Source of the DNA: Paraspadella gotoi
Taxonomy: Eukaryota > Chaetognatha
Assembly (NCBI GenBank): GCA_051294375.1
Contig: CM119268.1
Span: 1,346,213-1,410,212, forward strand
DNA: 64,000 nt
Direction: 5' to 3'
Shown: in pieces, positions 1 through 8,724 of the stretch
How the letters are laid out: each line of letters opens with the position of its first letter
Numbering within the stretch: position 1 is the first letter of the stretch
Made by a program: the position numbers and the translations under genes
Notes under the pieces: generated by a model
Databases searched by the model: none
The model's input: the letters and a program-made list of their open reading frames with translations, nothing else
What the model was told of the DNA's origin: nothing

Positions 1-540
1 GTCAAAATGATTGTGATCTTCGTTGCAAACGTTTGAAACAATACACCAATTTCCGGAAAACAACCACGAAAAGAAAAACGAGGAATGGACGATCTGCTAA
101 TGAGCCTCTGTTTTATTACTTTCTCTCATTCTAGCTAGAATTTATTTATTTTAAGATGAGTGTCGTCCCTAGAAATGTCTAATATCAATTTCAAAAACGG
201 CCTGACAATCAACTCCCCCCTCCCCCGCGCGATTGACTGATTTTCACCAAAACTTTCCAGGTCACAATGTTTACCTTTAATTAGTTGCGAATGCTGATCA
301 TGCGGAGTATCATTGCTCAAAAATGATTATCGTTTTTACATTGTCTTTTATGTTTTGGTTTTTGTTTATTTCTTAATTATTTCGTTCGTTAGTTATTTTC
401 ACATCGCCGCATTGTTTAGTTTCGAATTAAAAAAAAATAAAAAGAAATTCGTTCGGCTTCGAGGATCCAAAGGCCAGCAGGTTGATGATGCACGAAGCGG
501 TCGAAATCATGGGCGGATTTTGACGCGACCCCATCATCAT
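1..540. other. Intergenic DNA, no feature recognised
   Basis: AT-rich DNA with only short, composition-driven open frames in every reading direction. No splice-bounded coding signal, RNA gene or repeat unit was recognised. It lies downstream of the 3' end of the minus-strand receptor-like gene. Confidence 0.5.
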
Positions 541-544
541 CATG

Positions 545-591
545 AGGAGAGAAGAGAGAGAGAGAGGAGAGAGAGAGAGAGAAGGAGAGAG

Positions 592-625
<34 letters not shown>

Positions 626-641
626 GAGAGATGAGCAACGA
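545..641. repeat. Imperfect (GA)n microsatellite
   Basis: The tract is almost entirely GA dinucleotides broken by extra G residues. The open frames across it on both strands (Arg/Glu-rich or Ser/Leu-rich) are products of the repeat and not genes. Confidence 0.9.
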
Positions 642-721
642 GGCGAAAATCGACGATGGGCGAATATTTTTTCTTTACGAATCATCATCCTGGATCCTCG
701 AGAAAACGACCTCGGCCAAAG

Positions 722-812
722 GAAGGATTTAAGGGGAGGGATTTGAGGGGAGGGATTTAAGGGGAAGGATTTAAGGGGAAGGATTTAATGGGAGGATTTA
801 AGGGTGGGGTTT
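722..812. repeat. G-rich 14-bp minisatellite
   Basis: About six units close to GATTTAAGGGGAAG follow one another, some with GGGGAGGG. A (GGAAAA)n tract follows immediately, to about position 850. Closely spaced G runs on the plus strand make a G-quadruplex possible (inference). Confidence 0.8.
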
Positions 813-850
813 GAGGAAAGGAAAAGGAAAAGGAAAAGGAAAAGGATTAG

Positions 851-1492
851 AGGAAAGTATTTGGCGGAGGGATTTGTGGATATGATTCGCAAGTGACGAT
901 CATCGAAGGTTGGATGAAAGTTCGTTAAAAGGTTTAAAAATAAAAATAAAATAATTATTACATATTACGTCTTTGTTGTCGTCGAACATCTTGTTAGTAT
1001 AATGAGTCAGTATGTCAGAAAATGTGTCGAGTCGATGAATTTTAATGTACCCATAAAAACATCTTAATTTTAAATAATAACAATCTTTCAATTTTCAAGA
1101 GTGTTGTCTTCGAATCAATTAAGACAAACTTTTATTACTTTTTATCAAAGGCCTCGAGAAATGAGAGTCTATCAAACCAAAACCGATATTCACATTAATT
1201 AATTAATTAATAAATTAATCACCCAAAATTATTTAAAAAAAAATAAACATGAATGATTTGCCTTTTTTTTGTGCTCGAGCTGTGATTTATAGACGATATG
1301 TATTTATAAATAACGATTGAAGTTAATACAAGATGAACACGATATACATAGACATTTCTCGCTCAAAACGACATTTACTACGACGACGGACGACGACGAC
1401 GACGATAAATCTCATACAAGTCCGACCACAACTTCTTCTCTTGCGACGTCCTCCACACTCTTCCAATCCTTTCAACGCCATCTTCCGTCACG
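851..1492 (-). other. Probable 3' flank or 3' UTR of the receptor-like gene
   Basis: AT-rich DNA just past the TGA stop at 1493-1495 on the minus strand. An AATAAA polyadenylation hexamer reads on the minus strand at 1131-1136, about 360 bases past that stop. This makes it a reasonable 3' UTR, but nothing else confirms transcription. The (GAC)n-like stretch at 1379-1405 is a triplet repeat. Confidence 0.3.
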
Positions 1493-2110
1493 TCAACACG
1501 ACGTACTGTCCCATCTCGTCGGTCTTTTTTCGAATGGAACGATGCTCCATCGCGAGGACCCCCTAGTGGCGAAGTCGCCCCTCGCTTTGGATCGACGCTG
1601 CCACCAAACGGCGACGACGACGACGACGACGATGACGAGACCGCGACCAAGGCGATGACCCAACCGTTGGAATCGCTCGTCGAAGGCTGCGGATGTGATC
1701 CCCGGATGTGCAGCGTAGAACCTGTGACGCGTTCGCTTCTCGTCCGCCTCGAGGATCAACTGGACGGACAGATTGTAAGCGCCGAAGGATGGAGTCGCAC
1801 TCGTCGCAGGCTCCTCCTTGATTCGTCCGTCGACGACGGAGATCGAGCCTCTCGTCCAGTTGCCTCCGCGCAGGCGATCGTCGAGTCTCAAACTTCGTCG
1901 TCCGACTGCAGTTTCCGTCGGGAATCTCGACGCAGGCGCTCGTCAACTCGTCGGCCAATCCCATGACCTTCGCCTCGGTCCAACTCGATGGCGAACAAAG
2001 TCATCCGGACCACGAGGAACATTCGCGTTTCCGGTTCCGGCAAATTCTTCGGCAGAGAAAATCTCGCACTTTTCCCGGCAATCCAACTCTTTTTCCGGCG
2101 CTGGACTAAC
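1493..2110 (-). CDS. Terminal exon: membrane-proximal region with possible transmembrane anchor
   Basis: On the minus strand an open frame from 1891 to the TGA at 1493-1495 contains the hydrophobic stretch LVIVVVVVVAVWW followed by basic RRSKAR. This resembles a single-pass transmembrane segment with a stop-transfer signal. The valines come from a (GTC)n triplet run near 1615-1635, whose other frames give poly-Ser or poly-Arg, so the frame choice is uncertain. Upstream, cysteine-bearing pieces lie in different frames (DCREKCEIFSAEEF near 2075; ADELTSACVEIPDGNC near 1935), which implies one-base shifts. The piece NWTRGSISVVDG near 1850 faintly recalls an SEA domain, but this is weak. The upstream splice acceptor is unclear (about 2105-2125). 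Confidence 0.4.
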
Positions 2111-5100
2111 TCCACATTGGCCTTGTCATAAGGAAATAACAAAAAGTTATCACTTTTTAATTCTGAATTTCTAAAATTCTAATTCTAAAATCCCATTTAA
2201 GTATTTTTGTAAAACAAATTTTCGTTTTATGTATCTCTGGAGGATATTTTTAACATTATTTTTTTGGTTTTTCACCTCGTAATCGCAAACGAGGCCGTAA
2301 TAGTTTTCCCTGCATCGACAATCGAACGATCCCGGCGAATTCCGGCATTCGGCGCCGTGTCGGCACGGACTCATCGAGACGCATTCGTCGACGTCTTGCA
2401 GAGATGCTCGATCTCCGCCTTCGATCTTCCTTCCCATCGAGAGGCGTCATCGTTGAGTCTCGTTTGATTACAGACGATCACGACGCCCCTCTTCCGTCGC
2501 GTTGTATCCCTCGCGCAGGACAAGGAGCACGAGTCTCCGTCGCTCAACTCTCCCGCGTCGACGGAACAGTTGAAGGCGACTCCTCACGAAGGGAAGTTCG
2601 AAAGGAGCCTTTCGCAGGTGGAGTCGACCGTCGGCGTCACGAACCCTCACGTCCTTTGTCCTTTTGTTCGCAGGTGAAATTTCGTTCTCCTTTCGGCCAA
2701 AATCCTCGGTCGCAGAGCAGACGACATTCCTCCCGCCATTTCGATCCGCAGGCGTCGAGGTTGGCGTGGTCGACGCTCAATTCTCCGCTAAGGGTTAAAA
2801 TTCTACTTAAATCTAGGAACACGACACATTTTCATGCATTGTATAAAATTATTAATTTCAATAGCAGTGCCAATTACGACTCTAAAGAAATTAAAGGTTT
2901 CTGATTTTCGTTGTCGTCATAATGAAAGAATCTCTTAAAATTCCTCTAGCAAATTAGAGTTATGCTGAAATAACTTTAAATTAATAGTTTGTTACTCAAT
3001 GAAATTAAATTAATTTTTTTAACTTGCGATCAGCAACAATAGAAAGCCATTGATCGATTTATAGATACTATAAATAGCCAGCGAAATACAAAAATTTTTT
3101 AAATAATGTTCATGATGGTTGTTATCATGTTAGAATTTGCGTAACTCTGCTATGCAGACGGAGCGCGGTCATCCGTGAGCCACGGAACTGGCCGGTTGTC
3201 GAGGAGTTGAAGAGCTATTCCAGGCGACAGCTGGCGCCGTAGTGGTAGTCTTCGCCCACGGAACAATCGGTCAGAGTCACGTTGGGCGGAACGTGGGATT
3301 CGGTTCAGGCGACAGGAAACGGGCGAACAGGCCAGATCCGACAGGTCCTCGATCCAGTCGCCGGGAGACAGGCCCGGGCTGGCCTGGCCGCAACGGCCCG
3401 TCGAAGGGCCGGAGCGATACAATCCGGGGGCGCAGAGGAATTGGCAGGTCTCGTTGAAGGAAGCTTTGGCGCCGCAGGTGGACCGAGAGGTTGGTCTTCA
3501 GCGGGAGGGCGCATTCTGGAAAACAGGTTCGTATAAAAATCTATATGACAAGAATAAATTAACGAATGAAGTACTAAACAAAATGACAATGAATAACCCA
3601 GTTAACGGTTGAATAAAGGAGTGAGTGAGTGAATGAATGAATGAATGAATGAATGAATGAATGAATGAATGAATAAATGAATGAATGAATGAATGAATTA
3701 ATGAGTGAATGAATGAATGAATGAACTAATGAATAATAAATTGAAGAATAAATAAAGGTTAAAATAAATAAATTAATCAATCAAACAATCAATTATTCCA
3801 GTCATTCAATAAATTAACCAATCATCAATAAATCAATCAATCAATGAATCAATCAATCAAAGGATTATCATACCCACTGTCGACGCGCAATCTATTCCAT
3901 AAAATCCGTCTATACATTGGTCCGTCTCCAGACAAACTCCGACTCCCGATCGCAACTTCTCTCGCGCATGCGCAGTCTCTCTCGCATTCGCGCCGAATTT
4001 CCCTCGCCGCAGCCTCGGATCGAGCAGTTGCCGAAGGAAAGTTCTAGAGCGTCGAGGGCGACCGATCGGGACCCCGGGGGTAAGTTTGAGACGGAGCTGA
4101 AGATGAGTAAAGGAGTATATTGTCAACCAGTCAGGTTTTAAGCCAGATCAGGTCGGATTCGACAGGCAGGAATTCAGGAAAAAGTGGGCGGAATTAGTTT
4201 TGGTAAGACATGCGCTCAGTCGCCTCAACTGATTATCCAAATTAATATTTAAAATTTCATTATGATATATACCAACATTTTTTCTTTTTTTTGGCGAATT
4301 TGATAGCATTTTTTTTTAATCACATAATAATTCATGTTTGAATAAATTATTATAATAATGTCGAAAATAAAATTCTTGTGGTGGTATATTCACACCACCT
4401 CACGTCCGTCATCCTTCAGCCAAATCCATTGGCTCAGAGGGGAACACACCATTCCAAGCGTAGTGTTCCATCCACAGTCCTAACGACTTCCCTCTGCGTT
4501 GGCAAAGCGAGACCGTCCTAGGGTAACCGCGCCAGTGACTGGAAGGCGTCACTGAGGGTCGAAGCCCCCAAAGCCAACAGTGAGATGCCCCATCCAATGG
4601 GCATCACAGGCAACCCGGCTGTTGCCAATAATGGTGAGCCCTACTATCGAACACGCAACCTTCTCAGGGTACGCTATGACAAACGCCTATGCCTGCCGAC
4701 TTCGGGTACCTACGACAAACGCCTATGCCCCTGGGGTATCGCTACGACAAACGACCTATGCCCCCACAACTCGCGCTCTTCTCTCTCTCTCCCACTATGG
4801 TAACAGTCTTGGTCAGACACCTCTCAGGCTTGAGGAACCTGAGTGATGTCTTGGCCCGGGATCCTGTGGTGGTATATTTCACACCACCTCACGTCCGTCA
4901 TCCTTCAGCCAAATCCATTGCTCAGAGGGGGAACACACCATTCCAAGCGTAGTGTTCCATCCACAGTCCTAACGACTTCCCTCTGCGTTGGCAAGCGAGA
5001 CCGTCCTAGGGTAACCGCCGCCAGTGACTGGAGGCGTCACTGAGGGTCGGAAGTCCCCAAAGCCAACAGTGAGATGCCCCATCCCAATGGGCATCACAGG

Positions 5101-6216
5101 CAACCCGGCTGTTGCCATATTCTTTTACTTTTCTCAACATGAACGGAAATTCAAATATGTGTTGCGCCGCAGTGACTTTCTTAGCCCGTCTTTTGTTCTT
5201 TATAGTTTTATGATTTCCTGAAGGCGGCGCAAGCAGTCACTTAGATTTGAGGTTTTTTCTGTCTTAACAAATGAGCAACTAACTATGGGCGCGAGTTCAT
5301 GAGCATTGTTTAACGTAAGTGGACAGACCGACGGACAGACATACGACCGACAGACCGTCCGACCGACTGACAGAACGAACGGAAAGTGTCTCATAAAAAA
5401 TCTCCACAATTTCTACTTTCCGTATTTGGCATCAACGTCCAACGGAATATATTTCCATTTTTCTCCCTGATTTCCGCTGATTTCCAAATGACTTCTCGAT
5501 CGTAGATCGTCTCCCTTCTATCACAAGTCCTTGCGATTTCATAACGTCGTCTGTGTGATTGATCCACGGAGCGTACATGTGATAAAAGAAGGACAAGCAT
5601 CTTCAGCCGATGTGCTGTGAAAAAGCAAAGAAAAATACTTTAAGTCTTTAGCCTTTGCTTAACCAATACAATTTAACATTTTTTTATTTAAAAATATTAA
5701 CAAAAATTAACCAAATTTAAGTACGATTTTCCTGCTTGATATTGGCAACAAAATATCAAAAGTAGAGTAGCCTTCTTCTTGGTCGATGAGTAGGAATTTT
5801 CCTGAATGTTCACACAATTTCACAATCAATAACGTGAATCATAGGAGCCAGTCCACAATTTACAAAAACGTTGATATTTGAACCCCACCTTGGCAAGATG
5901 GTCTCTTTCGTACAGTGATCAAACTTTGCCCCGGCTATGCCCGTTAGACTACATCCGGGGCAATAGCACAATCGCCTCCCGTATCATTATCGGGATTGTA
6001 GCAAAATTTTCGTATTCATCACGACGGGTTGCGAGTGATTGCTCCAGAGTTCGCATCAACGAGCTCACCAGTTGCGCTTGAGTCGCAAAATGCCACGTGC
6101 GGTGGAGTTCGAACAATCTTTGGAAGGAAATAAAAGAATGAAGCAATCGAGCGATCGATCGATCGATCGATCGATCGATCGATCGATCGATCGATCAATC
6201 AATCAATAACAATCAG

Positions 6217-6259
<43 letters not shown>

Positions 6260-8225
6260 AAAAAAGGAAACAATTTAAAAAAAATAAACAAATAAACAAA
6301 TAAATAAATAAATAAATAATTAAATAAATTAGAAAATATACAAATAAAAAATAAATAAATACATTAATAAATAAATCACTTGACACGCTAAAAGATTAAC
6401 CAATCAGTCACCAATTAAATCAATCAAACAATCGATCAATCAATCAATCAATCAATCATATATAAATCAATCAATCAATCAACCAATCAATCAATCAATT
6501 AATCAATCTATCAATCAGTCATTCACTCCACTCACTTTTACAAAACTCCACTCTACACTCGATCCTCACGGATTCGTCTTCTCCGCAGTTTTCTTTCTCG
6601 CAGCACCAAAGATTCCTTCCTTCTCCCGCCACGAATCCGCCGCCGTCGAGCAGCGCAGGAAATCGGCAGTAATTCAGCGCCGCCGCCGCGGAGCCGTCGG
6701 AAAAGACGGCGTCCGCCAGATCCGTCTTCTCCCAATCAAGGCAGAGGGCGCTATCCGTACGGGCGGCGCCGGTGTAGCGCCACAACGCGATGCCGTCGGC
6801 GTCGTCGGTTTCGACGCCGCGAACGCACTCTGGCGGAGAAAAAAAAAAGAGAAGTTAAATTGGAAGTTGATAGAATGTGGGAAACAGTGATATAAATTAT
6901 CATTTTATTTCGAGTTTGACAATAATTGCACCAATTTCATATGTTTGTTTGTAAACTTAGTAGTTTAAATCTTAGTTTCAATAAAAAAAAGTTTTAAATT
7001 CATATTAGACACCTGATTCAGTAACGATTCAACCAAAATCATTGGGTTTCAATAAAAACTATACCAACATCCGATGTCCATTTGTATTTTAATCCAACTA
7101 GTTGAAATTTAAACAACCAATATAGAAATTATCCATTCAGTGCCCCTGATTTTGGACAGGCTTTCGTGGTTTAAGGCCTCCATCACTCTAACAAGAGAAT
7201 GACAGCTTTCAATCAAGACTCTCACACAGCCTCGTTTATTCACTCCCAGAGGACCTGGCTTCCCTTTCAATGAAGTGGTATAACATTTCAAAGAATGTTT
7301 NNNNNNNNNNTTAATCCAACTAGTTGTACGTATGAAATTGAAACAACCAATATAGAAATTATCCATTCAGTGCCCCTGACTTTGGACATCACTCTAACAA
7401 GATAATGACATAGCAGCTACCTGCAAGCTTTCAATCAAGACTCTCACACAGTCTCGTTTATTCACTCCCAGAGTACCTGGCTTCCCTATCAATGAAGTGG
7501 TATAATATTTCAAAGAATGTTTGTTTTTTAGCTTAAGGCAAACACAACATCGTTCACACTTATTCGTCGCACCCTTCACAGCCCAGCCCCTCACTTCACA
7601 CTTCACAACCCCCACCCCTCACTCACCGACGCCCATATAATTCTCATCGATCTCCAGGTTCATTGATCTATCGATTATCGGCCCCGACGCCTCCGTCGGC
7701 TCCACTCCGGCGCTGAGAACAATCTCCGGCGTCGACCCGCAACTCCTCGTCCACTCTTCGTCCCCGTCAAAATCGCATCGGCGTCGCTGACACAAAAACG
7801 GCGCCTCTTCGTCGCAATCTCGCGGCGTCACGCAGAGAGAAGCGGCGTCGTTCGATCTCTTCAGTCGCAAACAATCGCGATTCGACGCCGGGTCTTCGTC
7901 GAACGCCGCGGCGTCTTCTTCGTCGCACGCGAGATCGGAGGCGGGAAAAGCGGCGCCCTCCAATGTCATCCAGGTGGGGGCGCCGGGTAAGGTAGAGCGC
8001 CGGTAGACGCCGATCCAGTATTCGACTTTGGAAGAAACGAGAGACGAGACGCCGGAATCGTTGAGGGAGGAAGAGAAGAGGGCGGCGCCGTCCGCTGCGC
8101 CGAGGCAGGATTTGACGGCGCCGCGCCAGGATTGAGGAGTGGCGAAAACTTTGACGCCGATGAGATCGAGGGACGCCGAGAATGGAGTCGGAGATGGTGA
8201 TAGAGTCGGGGACGACGAAGATGAA

Positions 8226-8259
<34 letters not shown>

Positions 8260-8724
8260 NNNNNNNNNNNNNNNNNNNNNNNNNNNNNNNNNNNNNNNNN
8301 NNNNNNNNNNNNNNNNNNNNNNNNGACGACGACGGCGACGGCGACGGCGAAGACGACGGCGAAGCTGTACAGAGAAATTGGTGGGACAAATGATGTTTAT
8401 TGTTTAAATTCAACAATTTAATTTAATTTAATTCAATTTAATTTACAATTTACAATTTACAATCATCTAAGGATAAGTCACTGAACTTCTTCCCAACTAC
8501 AGTAAGCTTTGACTTTGTAAAATCCAATCGAAGATCTAAAATAGTACAAGTAAACTTGATATTCGTTCATTCTCAGCTTTTCGAATTATTCACACAACAT
8601 TTACATATATATTTTTCTAAGTATTTCAAAGTATTTCGAAGTATTTCAGAATACGCGGTAACCAGTCCTTACCTCTCGCCAGCGCGACTGTCAACAAAGT
8701 CAAAAACGACGCGTACAAATTCAT
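1493..8724 (-). CDS. Gene model: multi-domain receptor-like protein (lectin-like, kringle-like, EGF, CCP, possible TM)
   Basis: This is a minus-strand gene assembled by eye from exons listed separately: 8673-8724, 7627-8364, 6536-6829, possibly 5417-5614, 3878-4096, 3146-3515, 2276-2787 and 1493 to about 2110. The order is signal peptide, Ser/Pro linker with C-type-lectin-like domain, kringle-like domain, unknown segment, EGF-like, CCP, CCP-CCP-EGF and a possible transmembrane tail. These domain families are extracellular modules that bind carbohydrate, protein or calcium, so a cell-surface or secreted recognition protein is likely (inference). Introns are mostly phase 1. They hold tetranucleotide arrays (3.6-3.87 kb, 6.15-6.52 kb) and dispersed repeats (4.37-5.4 kb, 7.1-7.5 kb). 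Exons downstream of 4.1 kb need several one-base frameshifts, so a recent pseudogene or local sequence error is possible. Two adjacent genes cannot be excluded. Confidence 0.55.
2276..2787 (-). CDS. Internal exon: two CCP/sushi-like modules and a calcium-binding EGF
   Basis: The exon opens after a TAG acceptor at 2788-2790 and ends before GTGAAA (GT at 2275-2274). In order it encodes a CCP-like segment (residues ECRLLCDRGFWPKGERNFTC near 2700), then a second one with paired cysteines (NCSVDAGELSDGDSCSLSC) and a WEG tryptophan. It closes with a clear EGF module: DVDEC, CRHGAEC, SPGSFDCRC and YYGLVC. The DVDEC start and the SFDC hydroxylation-type context are typical of calcium-binding EGF domains. 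The modules lie in different frames, with shifts near 2645, 2595 and 2397. The EGF itself is intact, with all six cysteines. Either single-base errors or inactivating mutations explain this. Confidence 0.7.
3146..3515 (-). CDS. Internal exon: CCP/sushi-like module(s)
   Basis: An acceptor TTTTCCAG precedes position 3515 and the exon starts in phase 1. It reads CALPLKTNLSVH, then after a one-base shift CGAKASFNETCQFLC and a GRCG...WIEDL...LACSPVSC tail. This gives the four-cysteine spacing and late tryptophan of a CCP domain. After another shift a second partial module follows (PNVTLTDCSVGEDYHYGASC), and an in-frame TAG comes soon after it. The 3' border, at a GT at 3145-3144, is a guess. The domain family is clear, but the exon cannot be translated in a single frame. 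Confidence 0.6.
3607..3870. repeat. Tetranucleotide arrays (GAAT)n and (AATC)n
   Basis: GTGA and GAAT repeats fill about 3620-3725. They change to AATAAATAA-rich DNA and then to AATC repeats to about 3860. The array sits in the intron between the CCP exon and the EGF-like exon and ends about 15 bases from the EGF exon's donor site. Confidence 0.9.
3878..4096 (-). CDS. Internal exon: EGF-like cysteine-rich module
   Basis: An acceptor (TCATCTTCAG) precedes 4096 and a GTGGGT donor follows 3878. The exon is 219 nt, a multiple of three. Minus-strand reading gives NCSIRGCGEGNSA, then CERDCACAR, then VCLETDQCIDGFYGIDCAS. The last part has the C-x-x-G-[FY]-Y-G-x-x-C end typical of EGF-like domains. 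The three pieces lie in three frames, so at least two single-base shifts are needed. It is similar in style to the neighbouring damaged exons. Assignment to EGF rests on the final motif and cysteine density. Confidence 0.5.
4371..5118. repeat. Dispersed repeat with a 250-bp direct duplication
   Basis: The sequence from GTGGTATATT (4378) to GGCTGTTGCCA (4626) recurs almost unchanged at 4867-5117, a period of about 490 bases. The 240 bases between the copies contain a small tandem motif with ACGACAAACGCCTATGCC. Reading the minus strand, GGTTGCGTGTTCGATAGTAGG near 4640-4660 looks like a tRNA-type B box, so a SINE origin is possible. It is intronic to the receptor-like gene. Confidence 0.75.
5161..5395 (+). 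mobile_element. Dispersed GTCGGTC-rich element, copy 1
   Basis: One end is GTTGCGCCGCAGTGACTTTC. It then carries a conserved core (AACAAATGAGCAAC) and ends in a GACAGACCGACGGACAGAC-type tetranucleotide tract. The same order of blocks occurs at 34927-35090, 54780-54949 (inverted), 58571-58912 (inverted) and, more weakly, at 62727-62932. No coding capacity is seen. It behaves like a short non-autonomous element (MITE-like or SINE-like). The class is not certain. Confidence 0.55.
5417..5614 (-). CDS. Candidate phase 1-1 exon of the receptor-like gene
   Basis: A good acceptor (GCTTTTTCACAG) precedes 5614 and a GTAGAA donor follows 5417. The 198-nt interval stays open in the frame that a phase 1 intron demands and also ends in phase 1, matching the lectin-like and kringle-like exons. 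The encoded segment includes YEIARTCDRRETIYD and IWKSAEIREKNGNIFRW. It has only one cysteine and matches no domain I recognise. It abuts the dispersed element at 5161-5395. It may be chance. Confidence 0.3.
6148..6515. repeat. (ATCG)n and (AATC)n tetranucleotide arrays
   Basis: Perfect GATC/ATCG repeats at about 6151-6197 change to AATC repeats (to about 6256). A-rich AATA repeats follow, and AATC repeats return from about 6420 to 6515. The array ends about 20 bases from the donor site of the kringle-like exon, so it is intronic. Confidence 0.95.
6536..6829 (-). CDS. Internal exon: kringle-like domain
   Basis: The acceptor TTTTCTCCGCCAG precedes 6829 and a consensus GTGAGT donor follows 6536. 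The 294-nt exon is open throughout and phase 1 at both borders. In order it encodes CVRG, WRYTGAARTDSALCLDW, LNYCRFPA, LWCC, IEC and EFC. This reproduces the kringle pattern of Y-x-G, C-x-x-W, N-Y-C-R-x-P, W-C and closing cysteines. Kringles are disulphide-folded protein-binding modules of about 80 residues. Here two extra cysteines (LWCC, ENC) and a Ser/Ala-rich insert before NYCRF are unusual. A one-exon, symmetric-phase domain is as expected for exon shuffling. Call strength comes from motif order, not from a search. Confidence 0.65.
7110..7520. repeat. Dispersed repeat in two direct copies around an N gap
   Basis: The block that begins ACCAATATAGAAATTATCC and ends CATTTCAAAGAATGTTT is present at 7116-7300 and again at 7346-7521. 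The two lie either side of a 10-N gap (7301-7310). Related sequence (CCCCTGACTTTGGACAGGC, GCAAGCTTTCAATC) is found at 39940-40100, inverted at 49700-49830, and in part at 61885-61920. It is therefore a dispersed family as well as a local duplication, part of which may be an assembly effect. It is intronic. Confidence 0.7.
7627..8364 (-). CDS. Exon 2: Ser/Pro linker and C-type-lectin-like domain
   Basis: The acceptor TTTCTCTGTACAG precedes 8364 and a GTGAGT donor follows 7627. Both borders are phase 1. The exon starts with a Ser-Pro repeat encoded by (CGCCGT)n and interrupted by 65 N (8260-8324). A lectin-like fold follows: SWRGAVKSC (helix with W, A and C), an L-rich region, YWIGVYRR (the WIG core), TWMTLEG, a long acidic loop with two cysteines, and a closing CDEEAPFLCQRR. 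C-type-lectin-like domains bind sugars or proteins. I see no EPN or QPD and no clear WND, so classical calcium-dependent sugar binding is doubtful. About 55 more residues follow before the donor. The frame is intact outside the N run. Confidence 0.7.
8673..8724 (-). CDS. Exon 1: start codon and signal peptide
   Basis: On the minus strand an ATG at 8724-8722, preceded by AAA, opens the peptide MNLYASFLTLLTVALAR. It is followed at once by a consensus donor (G/GTAAGG, GT at 8672-8671). The peptide has a short start, a hydrophobic core and an ALA-type cleavage region, which fits a secretory signal. The 52-nt exon ends in phase 1, matching the phase 1 acceptor of the lectin-like exon about 310 bases downstream. 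This join makes it the best start for the receptor-like gene. No clear TATA box is seen just upstream. Confidence 0.65.

Noticed and set aside
5928-5963. GC-rich stem TGCCCCGG...CCGGGGCA as an RNA gene
   Set aside because: It has an 8-bp stem with a 20-base loop, but the surrounding sequence did not match any snRNA or tRNA that I could recall with confidence.
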